From positions 248,001 through 312,000 of the forward strand of contig NZ_CP034159.1 in the NCBI RefSeq assembly GCF_003860585.1: a stretch of DNA of 64,000 bases, written 5' to 3'. Below, piece by piece: positions 45,643 to 56,001 of this stretch; position 1 is the stretch's first letter, and every line of letters begins with the position of its first letter. The DNA comes from Kaistella carnis (lineage in GTDB: Bacteria; Bacteroidota; Bacteroidia; Flavobacteriales; Weeksellaceae). A model generated the notes under the pieces. It did not search any database, was not told the DNA's origin, and saw nothing but the letters and a program-made list of their open reading frames with translations. Position numbers and translations under genes: made by a program.

Positions 45643-46820
45643 TTACAAGGCAGAACCTAAACTTCTCTTAGATAAATAAGAAATGACCAAGCCCGGTACT
45701 GATAAACCGATGGCTAAATGAATTAAACTCATTGGTGAAAACTGGGCAAGTAAGATTCCTCCCAGTGAAGTAGCGATCATAATCGATAAATTAAATACCG
45801 ACGACTGCACGGAAGTCGAAACATCTTTTGCGCTTTCTACCTGCCTGCTTACGGCGGCTTGTAATAAAGTAACCAGCGGGCCAAAGGAAAGTCCCCATAA
45901 AAAGAAAGCGATATGACCGATTCCCGTAATACTTCCGAACACCAAAAACAAGCCCATCGAAATAATCAGCAAACCAAACATCGAGACTGTAAGCAATCTT
46001 AAATGTTGGTCGGTGTATTTGATGGCGAGCAACACAGAAATTAAGGAACCGATGCCGAAAAGAAGCAAAGCACTTTCTATTCCGCCTGAGAGTTGAATTT
46101 CCTCTACAAGGCCTGTAATGTATACGTATACACCGTAATGAGCGATCACGGCCAGCAAAGTCAGCAGCAATACTATTAAAACTTCAGGAATTTTAAGAAG
46201 CGCAAAAGGTGAGGAACTTTTAGTCAGTTTTTCGCCGGGAGTAGAGGGCAAAGTGAAGAAACTGATTAGTGCGATTCCTAAAATGACTACGCCCAGTCCA
46301 ATAAATTCTGTTCGCCAGCCGTATTCATTTGCGATGAAAGTCATGACTGGCATTCCGACGCTGATTCCTAAAGTATTTCCAGCCATAATTACAGCGATGG
46401 ATTTCCCGTGATGGTTCTCTTTTACGAGTCGCATTCCATACGCAGCAATCATTGGCCACATTACGCCCGCACATATTCCACCGATTACTCGTAAAATAGT
46501 AATCAGGGAATAATCATGCAGCAGTCCGGCCACAATATTCGAGATCGAAAACCACCTAATAAAATCAGCAAAAGCATTTTACGGTTGAACTGCATCGTCA
46601 TAGAAATGAGGGGAATGGCAAATATTGCAGAGGCGATCGCGTAATAGCCGACGAGGTTACCGGTTTGCCCTTCCGTGATTTTTAAATCATCCATCATTTG
46701 AGGCAGTACGCCCGAAGGCATTAACTCCGAAAGTATTCCTACAAAAGTTACCGACGACATTAGTAACATGATCAGCCACGGGAAACTCTCAGATTTTGGT
46801 GGTAAATTTAGTTTGCTCAT
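45643..46820 (-). pseudogene. MFS efflux transporter (DHA1/AraJ-like) split by a frameshift
   Basis: The N-terminal frame (MSKLNLPPKSESFPWLIMLLMSSVTFVG...MQFNRKMLLLILLGGF) runs from 46820 and leaves the family pattern near 46550; the C-terminal frame (NIVAGLLHDYSLITILRVIGGICAGVMWPMIAAYG to SKRSLGSAL) ends at 45643. Adding one T (minus strand) in the T4 run at 46548-46551 joins them as GGFSISNIVAGLL, giving about 392 residues and 12 helices. The stop is 24 nt from the IS end. Not functional as read unless the base call is wrong. Confidence 0.82.
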
Positions 46821-47246
46821 CGTTTTTATTTTTCAGATTAAGATGAGAATTTTTTGTGATATTCGCAATTAGCATCTTTATGCTGTTAAATAAAATTTTA
46901 TGTACAAAAGAGGAAATCTACCGATTCACATTGGTCTTTTTCGCTGCTTACTAAAAGAGTGGGAGTGCGTGCCGATTATAAATCAACTCTTAAAACATTG
47001 CAAGTACTACGGAATAAAAACTCATTTAAAATATAGGAAGAATCCTTCTTATCATCATAATCTTTTTTTTAAATCTAATAAGATTTGGCTTCACCTTTTT
47101 AATTTAATGGACTTCTAACTTTTTTATCGACTCATGTATTTGAATTGGATAAAGATGCGGTCCATGGTAGAAATCACTTTTTAAAAACAGAAATAGAGGT
47201 GATCGTGAAATATTTTTCTCATTTTTGCACCTTCAACAATAGAAGA
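46821..47246. other. 426-nt region between the two divergent MFS genes
   Basis: No supported gene. AGCAT-CTTT-ATGCT at 46871-46884 is a short perfect inverted repeat that could be an operator. A 72-codon ORF (46900-47118) has no recognisable family. A weak -7 box (CATTTTTG) lies just before the second MFS start. Confidence 0.4.
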
Positions 47247-48428
47247 ATGAACTTAGATAAAAGAATAATACCACTGGCACTCGGAGGTTTGGGTATCGGA
47301 ACCACAGAATTTGCGGTCATGGGTTTATTGCCAGACATCGCAAAAACTTTAGCGATTACCATTCCGCAGGCTGGTCATTTAATTTCAGCATATGCTTTGG
47401 GTGTGGTTATTGGCGCACCTTTAATTATAGGATATGCCGTAAAATTTCCACCTAAAAAAGTGTTGATCGCTTTAATGGTAATATTTACTTTATTGAACGG
47501 ACTTTCGGCTCTTGCGCCGGATTATTCGACCATGTTGATTATCAGATTTCTTTCCGGTTTGCCGCATGGTGCTTTCTTCGGCGTAGGAACAGTGGTCGCA
47601 GCAAGAATGGCAAAAAAAGGGAAGGAAGCCTTTAATATTTCACTGATGTTTACTGGACTCACCGTCGCGAATCTGGCAATGGTTCCCTTCGTTACGTATA
47701 TTGGTCATACTTTTAACTGGCGCTGGTATTTTGTAATTGTCGGAATTATTGGAATAGTAACGTTAGTTTCTCTAAAATTTTGGCTGCCGGATATCGAAAG
47801 AAAAGGAGAGACTCATTTTTTGGAAGAATTAAAATTTTTGAAATACAGACAGTCCTGGTTGGTTTTACTAATTACCGCGATCGGCTTTGGCGGATTATTT
47901 ACTTGGTTCAGTTATATCACGCCTTTGATGACTGAAGTGTCAAAAATAGACAGCGCTTACATGGCCTATGTAATGGTGCTTGCGGGTGCGGGTATGGTCG
48001 TCGGAAACTTGGCCGGTGGGTTTTTATCGGATCGCTTAGGACCTGAGAAAACGTGTTCTCTTTTATTATTTTTAATGATGATTTCGCTGGTCGGTGTATT
48101 TTTTCTGTCGGAAAATAAAACTGTTTCTTTGATCCTTACTTTTTTATGTGGCGCACTGTCGATGGCGCTGGCGGCACCGATTAATATTATTATGATGAAA
48201 GCAGCGCCGAATAGTGAAATGATGGCAGCCGCTTTTATGCAGGCCGGATTCAACGGGGCAAATGCGCTTGGTGCTTTTTTAGGTGGAATTCCATTGGAAA
48301 AAGGATATGATTTCAATTATCCCGCACTGGTCGGAGTAGGAATGACATTTATTGGACTGCTCTTTAGTTTGAGATATTGGTATCTGCATGAAAAAGGTCG
48401 TTTTCAGACTGATACTTTAGCGCTGTGA
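47247..48428 (+). CDS. MFS efflux transporter (DHA1/AraJ-like)
   Basis: 393 residues from the ATG at 47247 (MNLDKRIIPLALGGLGIGTTEFAVMG); a TTG 34 codons upstream would add a non-family N-terminus. Twelve helices, motif A-like GYAVKFPPKKVLIA, GLPHGAFFGVGTVVAARMA and AAAFMQAGFNGANALGAFLGG, typical of arabinose-efflux-like sugar/drug exporters. Divergent from the broken MFS gene, and enclosed with it by the two IS copies. Substrate unknown. Confidence 0.9.
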   Translation: MNLDKRIIPLALGGLGIGTTEFAVMGLLPDIAKTLAITIPQAGHLISAYALGVVIGAPLIIGYAVKFPPKKVLIALMVIFTLLNGLSALAPDYSTMLIIRFLSGLPHGAFFGVGTVVAARMAKKGKEAFNISLMFTGLTVANLAMVPFVTYIGHTFNWRWYFVIVGIIGIVTLVSLKFWLPDIERKGETHFLEELKFLKYRQSWLVLLITAIGFGGLFTWFSYITPLMTEVSKIDSAYMAYVMVLAGAGMVVGNLAGGFLSDRLGPEKTCSLLLFLMMISLVGVFFLSENKTVSLILTFLCGALSMALAAPINIIMMKAAPNSEMMAAAFMQAGFNGANALGAFLGGIPLEKGYDFNYPALVGVGMTFIGLLFSLRYWYLHEKGRFQTDTLAL

Positions 48429-48459
48429 TTTGGCTAATATTTACTAAATATTACAAAAA

Positions 48460-50200
48460 GAAGCCGTCTCAATACTGAGGCGGTTTTTTCTGTGTTTAAC
48501 ATTTGTCAGTTTTAAAGGGTTTTACTATCTTTAAGTATTGATAATCAATTATATGAGTATTAAATTTAAAGATTATAACCAGCAACAAAATTGGTTATTC
48601 CCACCATCAATCGAGGAATTGATTCCAGAAAATCATCCCGTTCGGGTCGTTAATGGAATTATTGAACAACTGGATTTACGATTGCTCATTGAAGAGTATA
48701 GTAAAGATGGCAAACCGAGCTTTCATCCCAAGATGATGCTTAAGGTGATGGTTTACGCTTATATGGATAATACGTATTCCAGCAGGAAGATTGAAAAAGC
48801 GATGCGTGAGAATATTAATTTTATGTGGTTGTCCGCTCAACAGGTCGCAGACCATAACACCATCGCACGTTTTCGGAGCAAGAAACTCAAGACTATTTTC
48901 AAAGACATTTTCAAACAGGTCGTCCTGTTATTAGCAGAGGAAGGACTCGTTAGCTTGAAAGAAGTTTTTACCGATGGAACTAAGATAGAGTCTATTGCCG
49001 GGAGATATACCTTCGTTTGGGGCAATGCCATTAAAACCAGAAAAGAGAAGATGGCAGAACAACTTGAACAAATGTGGAACTATGCCCAAAGCATTGCTGA
49101 GGAAGAAGACAGCGATCCTACACCACCGGAGTTTAAAACCATCGATAGAGATAAAATAGAGAAGACCGCCAAGAAAATAGAAGAGATCATCAGCAAAAAC
49201 CCGCAGGCATCCACCAAAGCAAAGGCAAAATTAAGATACATTCAAAAGAATTTTTCTCAGAACCTGGATAAGTACGAGGAGCAGGAAAAACTTTTGGACG
49301 GACGTGGCAGTTATAGTAAGACCGATCCCGATGCCACATTTATGCGCATGAAAGATGATCATATGCAGAATGGGCAACTTAAACCCGCCTACAACGTGCA
49401 GGTAAGTTCGCAGTCCCAGTTTGTTATTCATTATACTTTACACCAAACCACCAATGATTTAAATACGCTTCAACCACACCTCAATACTTTTGAAGAACTT
49501 TATCAGTTTTTGCCGGAAGAACTTACTGCTGATGCTGGTTACGGCAGTGAAGAAAATTATGATTTTCTGGAAGAGAAAAATATAGAAACCTTCGTAAAAT
49601 ACAACACCTTCGATAAGGAACAGGGTATTTTAAAATCGAAAAGAAAGAAAATCAACGAAGACTTTCACCGCGATAAACTTTATTATAACGAAGAGAAAGA
49701 TCAGTATATCTGTCCGATGGGGCAACCGATGAATAAAATCACCAACCGAAATCGAAAAACCAAAAGCGGTTATGCTCAGACAAGTTCACTGTACCAGGCT
49801 CAAAACTGCAACGGTTGTCCGCTGCGAGGGGCTTGCCATAAAGCCCAGGGAAACAGAATAATAGAACGCAACCAAAATTTAGAACGGCATAAGGAGAGAG
49901 TTCGGGAAAACCTCTTGAGTGAAATCGGTGAAATAAAACGCAAACAACGCACGGCGGATGTAGAACCCGTCTTTGCACATATCAAATCCAATCGGAACTT
50001 CAAGCGTTTTACACACACTGGAATAGAAAAAGTGGAATTAGAGTTCGGATTACACGCTTTAGCACACAATCTAAGAAAAAAGAGTGCTTAAGTAAGAGCA
50101 CCTTTTTATCCTAATGTGCAAAAATCACAAATAATCAAAATTTAACGCTTTACAAAAGAAAATAAAAAAACCGCCTCAAATTTTATTTTGAGACGGCTTC
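48460..50200 (+). mobile_element. IS1182-like insertion sequence, copy 2 (1,741 bp)
   Basis: Same length and same terminal sequences as copy 1, inverted relative to it. It starts GAAGCCGTCTCAATACTGAG 31 nt after the MFS stop and ends TGAGACGGCTTC 58 nt from the infC stop. The two copies bracket 2,841 nt of cargo (45619-48459). No target duplication seen. Confidence 0.88.
48553..50091 (+). CDS. IS1182 family transposase, copy 2
   Basis: 512 residues, identical in sequence to copy 1, starting at the ATG at 48553. Identity of the two copies means recent duplication or gene conversion. Its promoter would lie inside the IS 5' end (48495-48550); the IS end hairpin would block read-through from the MFS gene. 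Confidence 0.93.
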   Translation: MSIKFKDYNQQQNWLFPPSIEELIPENHPVRVVNGIIEQLDLRLLIEEYSKDGKPSFHPKMMLKVMVYAYMDNTYSSRKIEKAMRENINFMWLSAQQVADHNTIARFRSKKLKTIFKDIFKQVVLLLAEEGLVSLKEVFTDGTKIESIAGRYTFVWGNAIKTRKEKMAEQLEQMWNYAQSIAEEEDSDPTPPEFKTIDRDKIEKTAKKIEEIISKNPQASTKAKAKLRYIQKNFSQNLDKYEEQEKLLDGRGSYSKTDPDATFMRMKDDHMQNGQLKPAYNVQVSSQSQFVIHYTLHQTTNDLNTLQPHLNTFEELYQFLPEELTADAGYGSEENYDFLEEKNIETFVKYNTFDKEQGILKSKRKKINEDFHRDKLYYNEEKDQYICPMGQPMNKITNRNRKTKSGYAQTSSLYQAQNCNGCPLRGACHKAQGNRIIERNQNLERHKERVRENLLSEIGEIKRKQRTADVEPVFAHIKSNRNFKRFTHTGIEKVELEFGLHALAHNLRKKSA

Positions 50201-50258
50201 CTATTTTTAAAAATTGAATTATTCCGATTTAAAGCGGAAACTCAATTTATCGTCAAAA

Positions 50259-50822
50259 TTATTTGGCCGGTTTTTTTGGGCTCATCATCATAATCATTCT
50301 CTTACCTTCTAATTTAGGCAATTGATCAACTTTTCCGACGTGCTCTAACTCCTGTGCTAATTTAAGAAGAAGGATCTCTCCCTGATCTTTAAATATGATC
50401 GAACGTCCTTTAAAGAAAACATAAGTTTTCAGTTTTGAACCTTCTTCCAAGAATTTTTCGGCATGTTTCTTTTTGAATTCGTAATCGTGCTCATCGGTCT
50501 GCGGCCCGAATCGAATTTCTTTTACCGTTACTTTTACTTGTTTGGCTTTTAGTTCTTTCTGCTTTTTCTTTTGCTCATAAAGGAACTTTTTATAATCCAG
50601 AATTCTGGAAATATACGGTTCTGCTTTATCTGAAATAACCACCAAATCCAATTCCTGATCTTTTGCTATTTCAAGAGCTTTTTCTAGCGGATAAACGCCG
50701 GGTTCCACATTATCACCTACTAAACGAACTTCTCTCGCACGGATCTTTTGATTGATCTGGTGCAAATCTTCCTGAACCCGTCTCTGTGGACCTCTACCTC
50801 TGTAATGAAATTTTTGTGCTAT
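50259..50822 (-). CDS. infC: Translation initiation factor IF-3 (non-AUG start)
   Basis: 187 residues if translation starts at the ATA at 50822: [36 protein letters not shown]. The frame has a stop codon three codons before this ATA (TAA-GAC-ACC-ATA) and no ATG, GTG or other good start before a TTG at codon 20, which would cut off the conserved basic N-terminus. E. coli infC uses AUU, and IF3 represses such starts, giving autoregulation; the same is inferred here. IF3-N and IF3-C domains are complete. 34 nt downstream of thrS. Confidence 0.93.
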   Translation of the reverse strand: MAQKFHYRGRGPQRRVQEDLHQINQKIRAREVRLVGDNVEPGVYPLEKALEIAKDQELDLVVISDKAEPYISRILDYKKFLYEQKKKQKELKAKQVKVTVKEIRFGPQTDEHDYEFKKKHAEKFLEEGSKLKTYVFFKGRSIIFKDQGEILLLKLAQELEHVGKVDQLPKLEGKRMIMMMSPKKPAK

Positions 50823-50856
50823 GGTGTCTTATTTTAATTGGTTAAATTCTAATTCT

Positions 50857-52776
50857 CTAAATTTTTGCTTCTTTTTTAAAGTAGGTTATAAAGTCTTCTA
50901 CGCTCATCGCGCCTAAGTCACCTTCCCCTCTTCTTCGGACAGAAACCGTACCGTCAACTTCTTCATTCTCACCGACAATAAGCATAAATGGGAGTTTATT
51001 CAACTCTGCATCGCGGATTTTTCTACCGGTCTTCTCATTTCGCTCATCAATCAGACCACAAATATCGTGATTTTCCAGCAATTGTGAAACTTTTTTTGCA
51101 TAATCCGCATATTTTTCACTAATCGGTAAGATGATAAACTGATCAGGTGCCAACCAAAGTGGGAAATCTCCTGCCGTATTCTCTAATAAAATGGCGATAA
51201 ACCTTTCCATAGAACCGAATGGCGCCCGGTGGATCATCACAGGTCTGTGTTTCTCACCATCGCTTCCGGTGTACCACAGATCAAACCTTTCCGGTAAGTT
51301 ATAATCAACCTGAATGGTTCCCAACTGCCACTTACGACCAAGCGCATCTTTCACCATGAAATCTAATTTAGGTCCGTAGAATGCAGCTTCTCCTGTTTCA
51401 ACAACATAATTTAAACCTTTCTTTTGAGTCGCCTGAATGATCGCATCTTCTGCTTTCTTCCAGTTTTCATCAGAACCGATATATTTTTCTGTGTTCTCCG
51501 GATCTCTTAAAGAAACCTGAGTAACAAAATCTTCAAATCCTAAAGATTTAAATACGTAAAGCGTTAAGTCAATGACATTTTCAAATTCAGCCAGGAGTTG
51601 ATCAGGTGTACAGAAAATGTGGGCATCATCCTGAGTAAATCCACGAACTCGTGTCAAACCATGCAGTTCTCCGGACTGTTCGTAACGGTAAACCGTACCA
51701 AACTCTGCAAAGCGTTTCGGCAAGTCTTTGTATGACCATTGTCCAACTTTGTAGATTTCGCAGTGGTGTGGACAGTTCATTGGCTTTAGCATAAACTCTT
51801 CTCCTTCATTTGGAGTTTTTATGGGCTGAAAACTGTCAGCACCATATTTATCCCAATGCCCGGAAGTTACATACAGTTCTTTGGCCCCAATATGCGGGGT
51901 CATCACAAATTCGTACCCGGATTTTTTCTGCGCAGCGGATAAAAATTCTTCTAATTTTTTACGCAAAGCCGTACCTTTTGGTAACCATAGTGGTAATCCT
52001 GCACCCACTTTTTCGGAGAATGCAAAAATTCCTAGTTCTTTTCCTAATTTTCTATGGTCACGTCTTTTGGCTTCTTCCAGACGTTCTAAATATTCAGTTA
52101 AATCTTTTTGTTTAGGGAATGTTATTCCGTAAACTCTGGTCAACTGTTTGTTTTTTTCGTCGCCTCGCCAGTAGGCACCGGCTGCATTTAAAATTTTAGC
52201 TGCTTTTACAATCCCTGTTGCCGGAATATGACCTCCACGACATAAGTCGGTAAAGTTATCATGGGTGCAGAACGTAATTTCTCCATCATTAAGATTAGAG
52301 ATCAATTCTGTTTTATAAGTATTGTCGGCATACTCTTTTAGTGCGTCTGCTTTTGAAACAGGATATACACTGAAGGTTGCATTTTTCTTTGCATTCTCCA
52401 GCATTTTCTTTTCGATTTTTTCAAATTCTTTCTCCGATAATGTTTCATCACCGAAATCTACATCATAATAAAATCCTTGTTCAATGGCTGGACCAATCGT
52501 TAATTTCGCGTCAGGATAGAAACCCATAATGGCCTGCGCCAAAAGGTGGGCAGAAGAATGCCAGAACGCTTTCTTGCCCAAATCATCATTCCAGGTAAGA
52601 AGTTGAACCGTAGAATCGGTGGTTATGGGCGTGGTAATTTCTACCTGCGTTCCGTCGACAAGAGCGGAAATGGTATTTCTGGCCAAACCTTCACTGATTG
52701 ATTGTGCTACCTCTAGCGGAGTTACCGCTCCTTCAAATTCTTTGATGCTTCCATCGGGAAGAGTGATTTTAATCAT
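50857..52776 (-). CDS. thrS: Threonine--tRNA ligase
   Basis: 639 residues, full length: TGS domain (1 to about 60), editing domain ([10 protein letters not shown] near 75-85 and [10 protein letters not shown]), class II catalytic core ([31 protein letters not shown] with zinc-site Cys, [43 protein letters not shown]) and C-terminal anticodon domain. A -7 box TATTTTTG (minus strand, 52800-52807) lies 23 nt upstream. Leads the thrS-infC cluster. Confidence 0.98.
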   Translation of the reverse strand: MIKITLPDGSIKEFEGAVTPLEVAQSISEGLARNTISALVDGTQVEITTPITTDSTVQLLTWNDDLGKKAFWHSSAHLLAQAIMGFYPDAKLTIGPAIEQGFYYDVDFGDETLSEKEFEKIEKKMLENAKKNATFSVYPVSKADALKEYADNTYKTELISNLNDGEITFCTHDNFTDLCRGGHIPATGIVKAAKILNAAGAYWRGDEKNKQLTRVYGITFPKQKDLTEYLERLEEAKRRDHRKLGKELGIFAFSEKVGAGLPLWLPKGTALRKKLEEFLSAAQKKSGYEFVMTPHIGAKELYVTSGHWDKYGADSFQPIKTPNEGEEFMLKPMNCPHHCEIYKVGQWSYKDLPKRFAEFGTVYRYEQSGELHGLTRVRGFTQDDAHIFCTPDQLLAEFENVIDLTLYVFKSLGFEDFVTQVSLRDPENTEKYIGSDENWKKAEDAIIQATQKKGLNYVVETGEAAFYGPKLDFMVKDALGRKWQLGTIQVDYNLPERFDLWYTGSDGEKHRPVMIHRAPFGSMERFIAILLENTAGDFPLWLAPDQFIILPISEKYADYAKKVSQLLENHDICGLIDERNEKTGRKIRDAELNKLPFMLIVGENEEVDGTVSVRRRGEGDLGAMSVEDFITYFKKEAKI

Positions 52777-53101
52777 TTTGAACTAAAAATTTTAAGGAAC
52801 AAAAATAAGGATTTTCTATGAAAGAGTCTTTTACTTTATGGGATATTATCATGTTTTTTTAAGTAAATATTAAATTTTTATTAAAAATTGGATGATTTGC
52901 AGGGTCTGTATTCATTAGAAAGTGGAACTAAGTTTTGATAAGGCTTGGGAATTTCTTCGGCTTTAACTTGAGAAGTGCTACAAGAAGGAAAATAAAGCCA
53001 CCAAAATAGAGTGGAACATTAGCATTAGAAGTCAAAGGAGATTAAAAAAAAGCCGTCTCCAAAATTGCTTTGGAGACGGCTTTGCATTTGGCACAATTTG
53101 T
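52777..53101. other. 325-nt spacer with the thrS promoter and the M4 protease terminator
   Basis: The -7 box of thrS is at 52800-52807 and the terminator of the next gene at 53043-53083. The stretch between them (52810-53040) shows no ORF, tRNA or leader structure that I can identify. Confidence 0.5.
53043..53083 (-). terminator. Terminator after the M4 protease gene
   Basis: AAAGCCGTCTCCAAA / TTTGGAGACGGCTTT, 15-bp perfect stem with a 5-nt loop; T8 run on the minus strand. Shares the GCCGTCTC core with the IS ends. Confidence 0.92.
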
Positions 53102-55849
53102 CTATTGTTTAATTATCTTGGTCGTAGTAACCTTTCCGTCTTTATCGGTTAGTTCTATAATATAGTTTCCTACAGTGAGTTTAGAGACATTAATTTTTTT
53201 CCCTGCAGAATTACCCGTCAATACGACTTGTCCGACTGTATTAAACATTTTATAAGAGAATTCTGAATTAACTTTAGATTGAATACTGATTATATCCCTT
53301 ACTGGATTTGGATAAACAGATGTTTTAGTGGCATCGGTATTTGCAACTGCCAGGGTTGAATTCATCACATTTAATGTGTAATCTTCAATCTGTCCATAAT
53401 TAATGGTGCCACATGCTGAAGGAATTGAGTTGAATTTTAAGATTACTCTCATTCTTACAGGTCCGGTATAAGTATAGGTTTCCGGGACTTTTATACTGCC
53501 AACTACGGGCGTTGTTTTGGATGGTGCTTTAGTGAAAACGATTTCATCAGCATCCTCGAAATCCCCATCATTATTCCAATCTACAAATACTCCGTACCCT
53601 TCATTAAATTGGGTTCCTTTCCATTCCGGAGTAATGGTTATGTCATAGGTTGTATTTTTTACTACATCTGTTGACAGGTAAGAGAAATCTTCGTATCCGG
53701 CAGTTCCACTAGTTGTATTGTCAATATTGCCGAATTGCACTCTTTTAATTCTTTCATCAGTCGTGCTGTTGGAATTTGCTGCGCAGTAGTTAGGCACATT
53801 TAAAGTAGTAACAGAAACGGTATTACTTTGTTCAGAACTGTTGGCATACGGATCTTCAGCTTTAATATAGAAATTATAAGTCGTGTTAGCGCTGAGTCCA
53901 CTTGCGATATAGCTTAGTTTGGTGGCCGGCACAGTGGCTAACTGAACTCCATTTTTGAAAATAATATAGTTTTCTATTTCATTTTCATCTGTAGAGGCGT
54001 TCCAGGTTAAAAGCGTTTGATTTCCCGTCGTATTGCTCGCTGCCAAATTAGTAGGTGTCGTTGGAGGAGTAGTATCTGGAGTAGACAGATATTTAGGTCC
54101 GATTCCGACTGCATAAAAGGCGTCTTGAGTAGCAATCGCTTCTGGAGAATCTGCTCCGAACAAATCAATTGCAGCTTGCACTCCAAAATTTCTGGCGGTC
54201 TTAAAGTCCGAATTAGCGGTAAGGTAAGCTGTTTCTAAACGATACACTATTTTAGCCGCTTTTTCAATTCCAATTCCGGTTACGTTATAATTTCTGCCGA
54301 AATCGTTTGTTCCAGTTTTACCGACAGAAAGAATGTAAAACCAAAAATTAATCACACCACTGTTGTAATGGACTCCACAGTTATCATTGGTATTGCTATT
54401 AGGACTCGCACATCCTTCTTCCACTGTTGCAGGATACCAGTTAATGCCGCGGTACGTGTCAGGCTGTGGACTGAGACCCGACTTCGGATTACTCATAGAT
54501 CTTAGATACCCCGGAGCAATTTTGGTAATGTCTTCCCCGATGAGCCAAGTTTCTTTTTCAGGTGCATAAGTATATTCTACAGCAGCTGCCCAGATGTCTG
54601 ATAATGCCTCATTTAAGGCACCGGATTCCCGGCTGTAGATCAAGTTAGCAGAACTTGAGCAAACTCCATGTCCTAATTCATGAGCAGTTACATCGAAAGC
54701 TGTTAATGGTTTGAAATTATTTTTACCGTCTCCATAAACCATTTCAGATCCAGTCCACCCCGCATTTTCATACTGGTTACCATAATGAACGTAACTTTTC
54801 AAAAGTGTTCCTAAACCATCGTACGAATCTCTGTTGAAGGTGTTTTTAAAATAATCGTATGTTTTTTCAACACCCCAATGTGCATCTAAAGCTGCATCAT
54901 CAAAAGCTACATTGTCAAATTCAGCTTTAGTCCAGTTATTGTCATCATCTTCAAAATCCACTCTGGTGCTTAACGTCTGGCTTTTATTCAGGTTATATGT
55001 TCGCACACCATTTCCTCTGGTCGTATCGTGAAGAATATATTTATTGCTGTTGGATAAAGTTGTTTCGATGTTCTGGTTGCCACTATATCTGGTGGAAGCT
55101 GTACCTGCAACCCTCGTTGGAAAAACAGCAGTACTGTTTTCCTCAGGTTGCAGTGTTAAATTCAGGTTGCTTGACGTTTCCTTAATTTTAGCATGTTTCA
55201 GAATTAAGTCAGTGGCGGCGATTCTGCCGGTTGTTGCATCAACATATATGTTTGCTCTGCTTAAAGGCTGGGCCGCATAGATGTCGAATTTATAAGCCAA
55301 GATTAAACTGTATTTTCCATTTCCTTGCGAAACGGGAATATATACGAGTTCACCAGTTGGTTTCCGGTAGTCATTTTCAGCAATGTAATCTGCATCTTCC
55401 CACATATATTTTTGCGCACCTACGCTTTTAACTGCAGAGCTGAAGGCTGTAACTGCGGAGATTTCCGGACGGAGGACACTATTTTTATCCTGAAAAATTT
55501 CGCCATTCATACTGATTAGTTTGCCATTTTTGTAGTGAAGATAATACACGCCGCCTTCAACCTTTATATTATTGGTGTAAAGTTGGTATTTCTCATCACT
55601 CATTTTGGAAGAAGAGTCTAACTCTGTTTTTACCAGTCTCAGCTCCTCATTGGGTTTTAATTTCAGAATATCTTTAAAAAGATTGTTTGCCTTTTCATTA
55701 TTTAAGCCTGAATTTTCTTTAAATACAACCAAACTAATTCCCCCATTTTCATTAGTTATTTTCTTTTGTACAAAATCCTGAGCATGAGCTAAAGCACTGA
55801 AATTAGTAAGAATACCGAGTAAACCAAGCGTTAGTAATTGTTTTTTCAT
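53102..55849 (-). CDS. Secreted M4 (thermolysin-like) metalloprotease with FN3, GEVED and T9SS domains
   Basis: 915 residues. Signal peptide (ends LAHAQ), FTP/PepSY-type propeptide (to about 230), M4 catalytic domain with HELGH near 390-394 and the third ligand Glu in SGALNEALSD, fibronectin type III domain (about 597-690; PTNLAASNTTGNQTLLTWNAS), GEVED domain (about 695-835; VDWNNDGDFEDADE, GQIEDYTLNV) and a T9SS type A C-terminus (SVYPNPVRDIISIQ...KIIKQ). A large extracellular protease. Confidence 0.95.
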   Translation of the reverse strand: MKKQLLTLGLLGILTNFSALAHAQDFVQKKITNENGGISLVVFKENSGLNNEKANNLFKDILKLKPNEELRLVKTELDSSSKMSDEKYQLYTNNIKVEGGVYYLHYKNGKLISMNGEIFQDKNSVLRPEISAVTAFSSAVKSVGAQKYMWEDADYIAENDYRKPTGELVYIPVSQGNGKYSLILAYKFDIYAAQPLSRANIYVDATTGRIAATDLILKHAKIKETSSNLNLTLQPEENSTAVFPTRVAGTASTRYSGNQNIETTLSNSNKYILHDTTRGNGVRTYNLNKSQTLSTRVDFEDDDNNWTKAEFDNVAFDDAALDAHWGVEKTYDYFKNTFNRDSYDGLGTLLKSYVHYGNQYENAGWTGSEMVYGDGKNNFKPLTAFDVTAHELGHGVCSSSANLIYSRESGALNEALSDIWAAAVEYTYAPEKETWLIGEDITKIAPGYLRSMSNPKSGLSPQPDTYRGINWYPATVEEGCASPNSNTNDNCGVHYNSGVINFWFYILSVGKTGTNDFGRNYNVTGIGIEKAAKIVYRLETAYLTANSDFKTARNFGVQAAIDLFGADSPEAIATQDAFYAVGIGPKYLSTPDTTPPTTPTNLAASNTTGNQTLLTWNASTDENEIENYIIFKNGVQLATVPATKLSYIASGLSANTTYNFYIKAEDPYANSSEQSNTVSVTTLNVPNYCAANSNSTTDERIKRVQFGNIDNTTSGTAGYEDFSYLSTDVVKNTTYDITITPEWKGTQFNEGYGVFVDWNNDGDFEDADEIVFTKAPSKTTPVVGSIKVPETYTYTGPVRMRVILKFNSIPSACGTINYGQIEDYTLNVMNSTLAVANTDATKTSVYPNPVRDIISIQSKVNSEFSYKMFNTVGQVVLTGNSAGKKINVSKLTVGNYIIELTDKDGKVTTTKIIKQ

Positions 55850-56001
55850 AAGTATTATTTAAAATTTTTATAAAAATAATAATTAATTCTAACGTATATT
55901 ATGTGATTCTTGGTAAATTTTTAAAAACTTTTTATTTAAGATATTCAAAGCCGTTCTATTGTTACAGAATAATAATAAAGAATAAATTTATCTGGAAATA
56001 A

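Noticed and set aside
46900..47118. 72-codon ORF between the two MFS genes
   Set aside because: No family resemblance, no clear ribosome binding site, and unusual composition; treated as chance.
43987..50091. Antisense ORFs inside both transposase genes
   Set aside because: Occur identically in both IS copies as shadows of the transposase frame.
43860..50215. Target-site duplication around the IS copies
   Set aside because: Flanks are A/T homopolymers that give apparent matches of a few bases; no convincing direct repeat at inner or outer ends.
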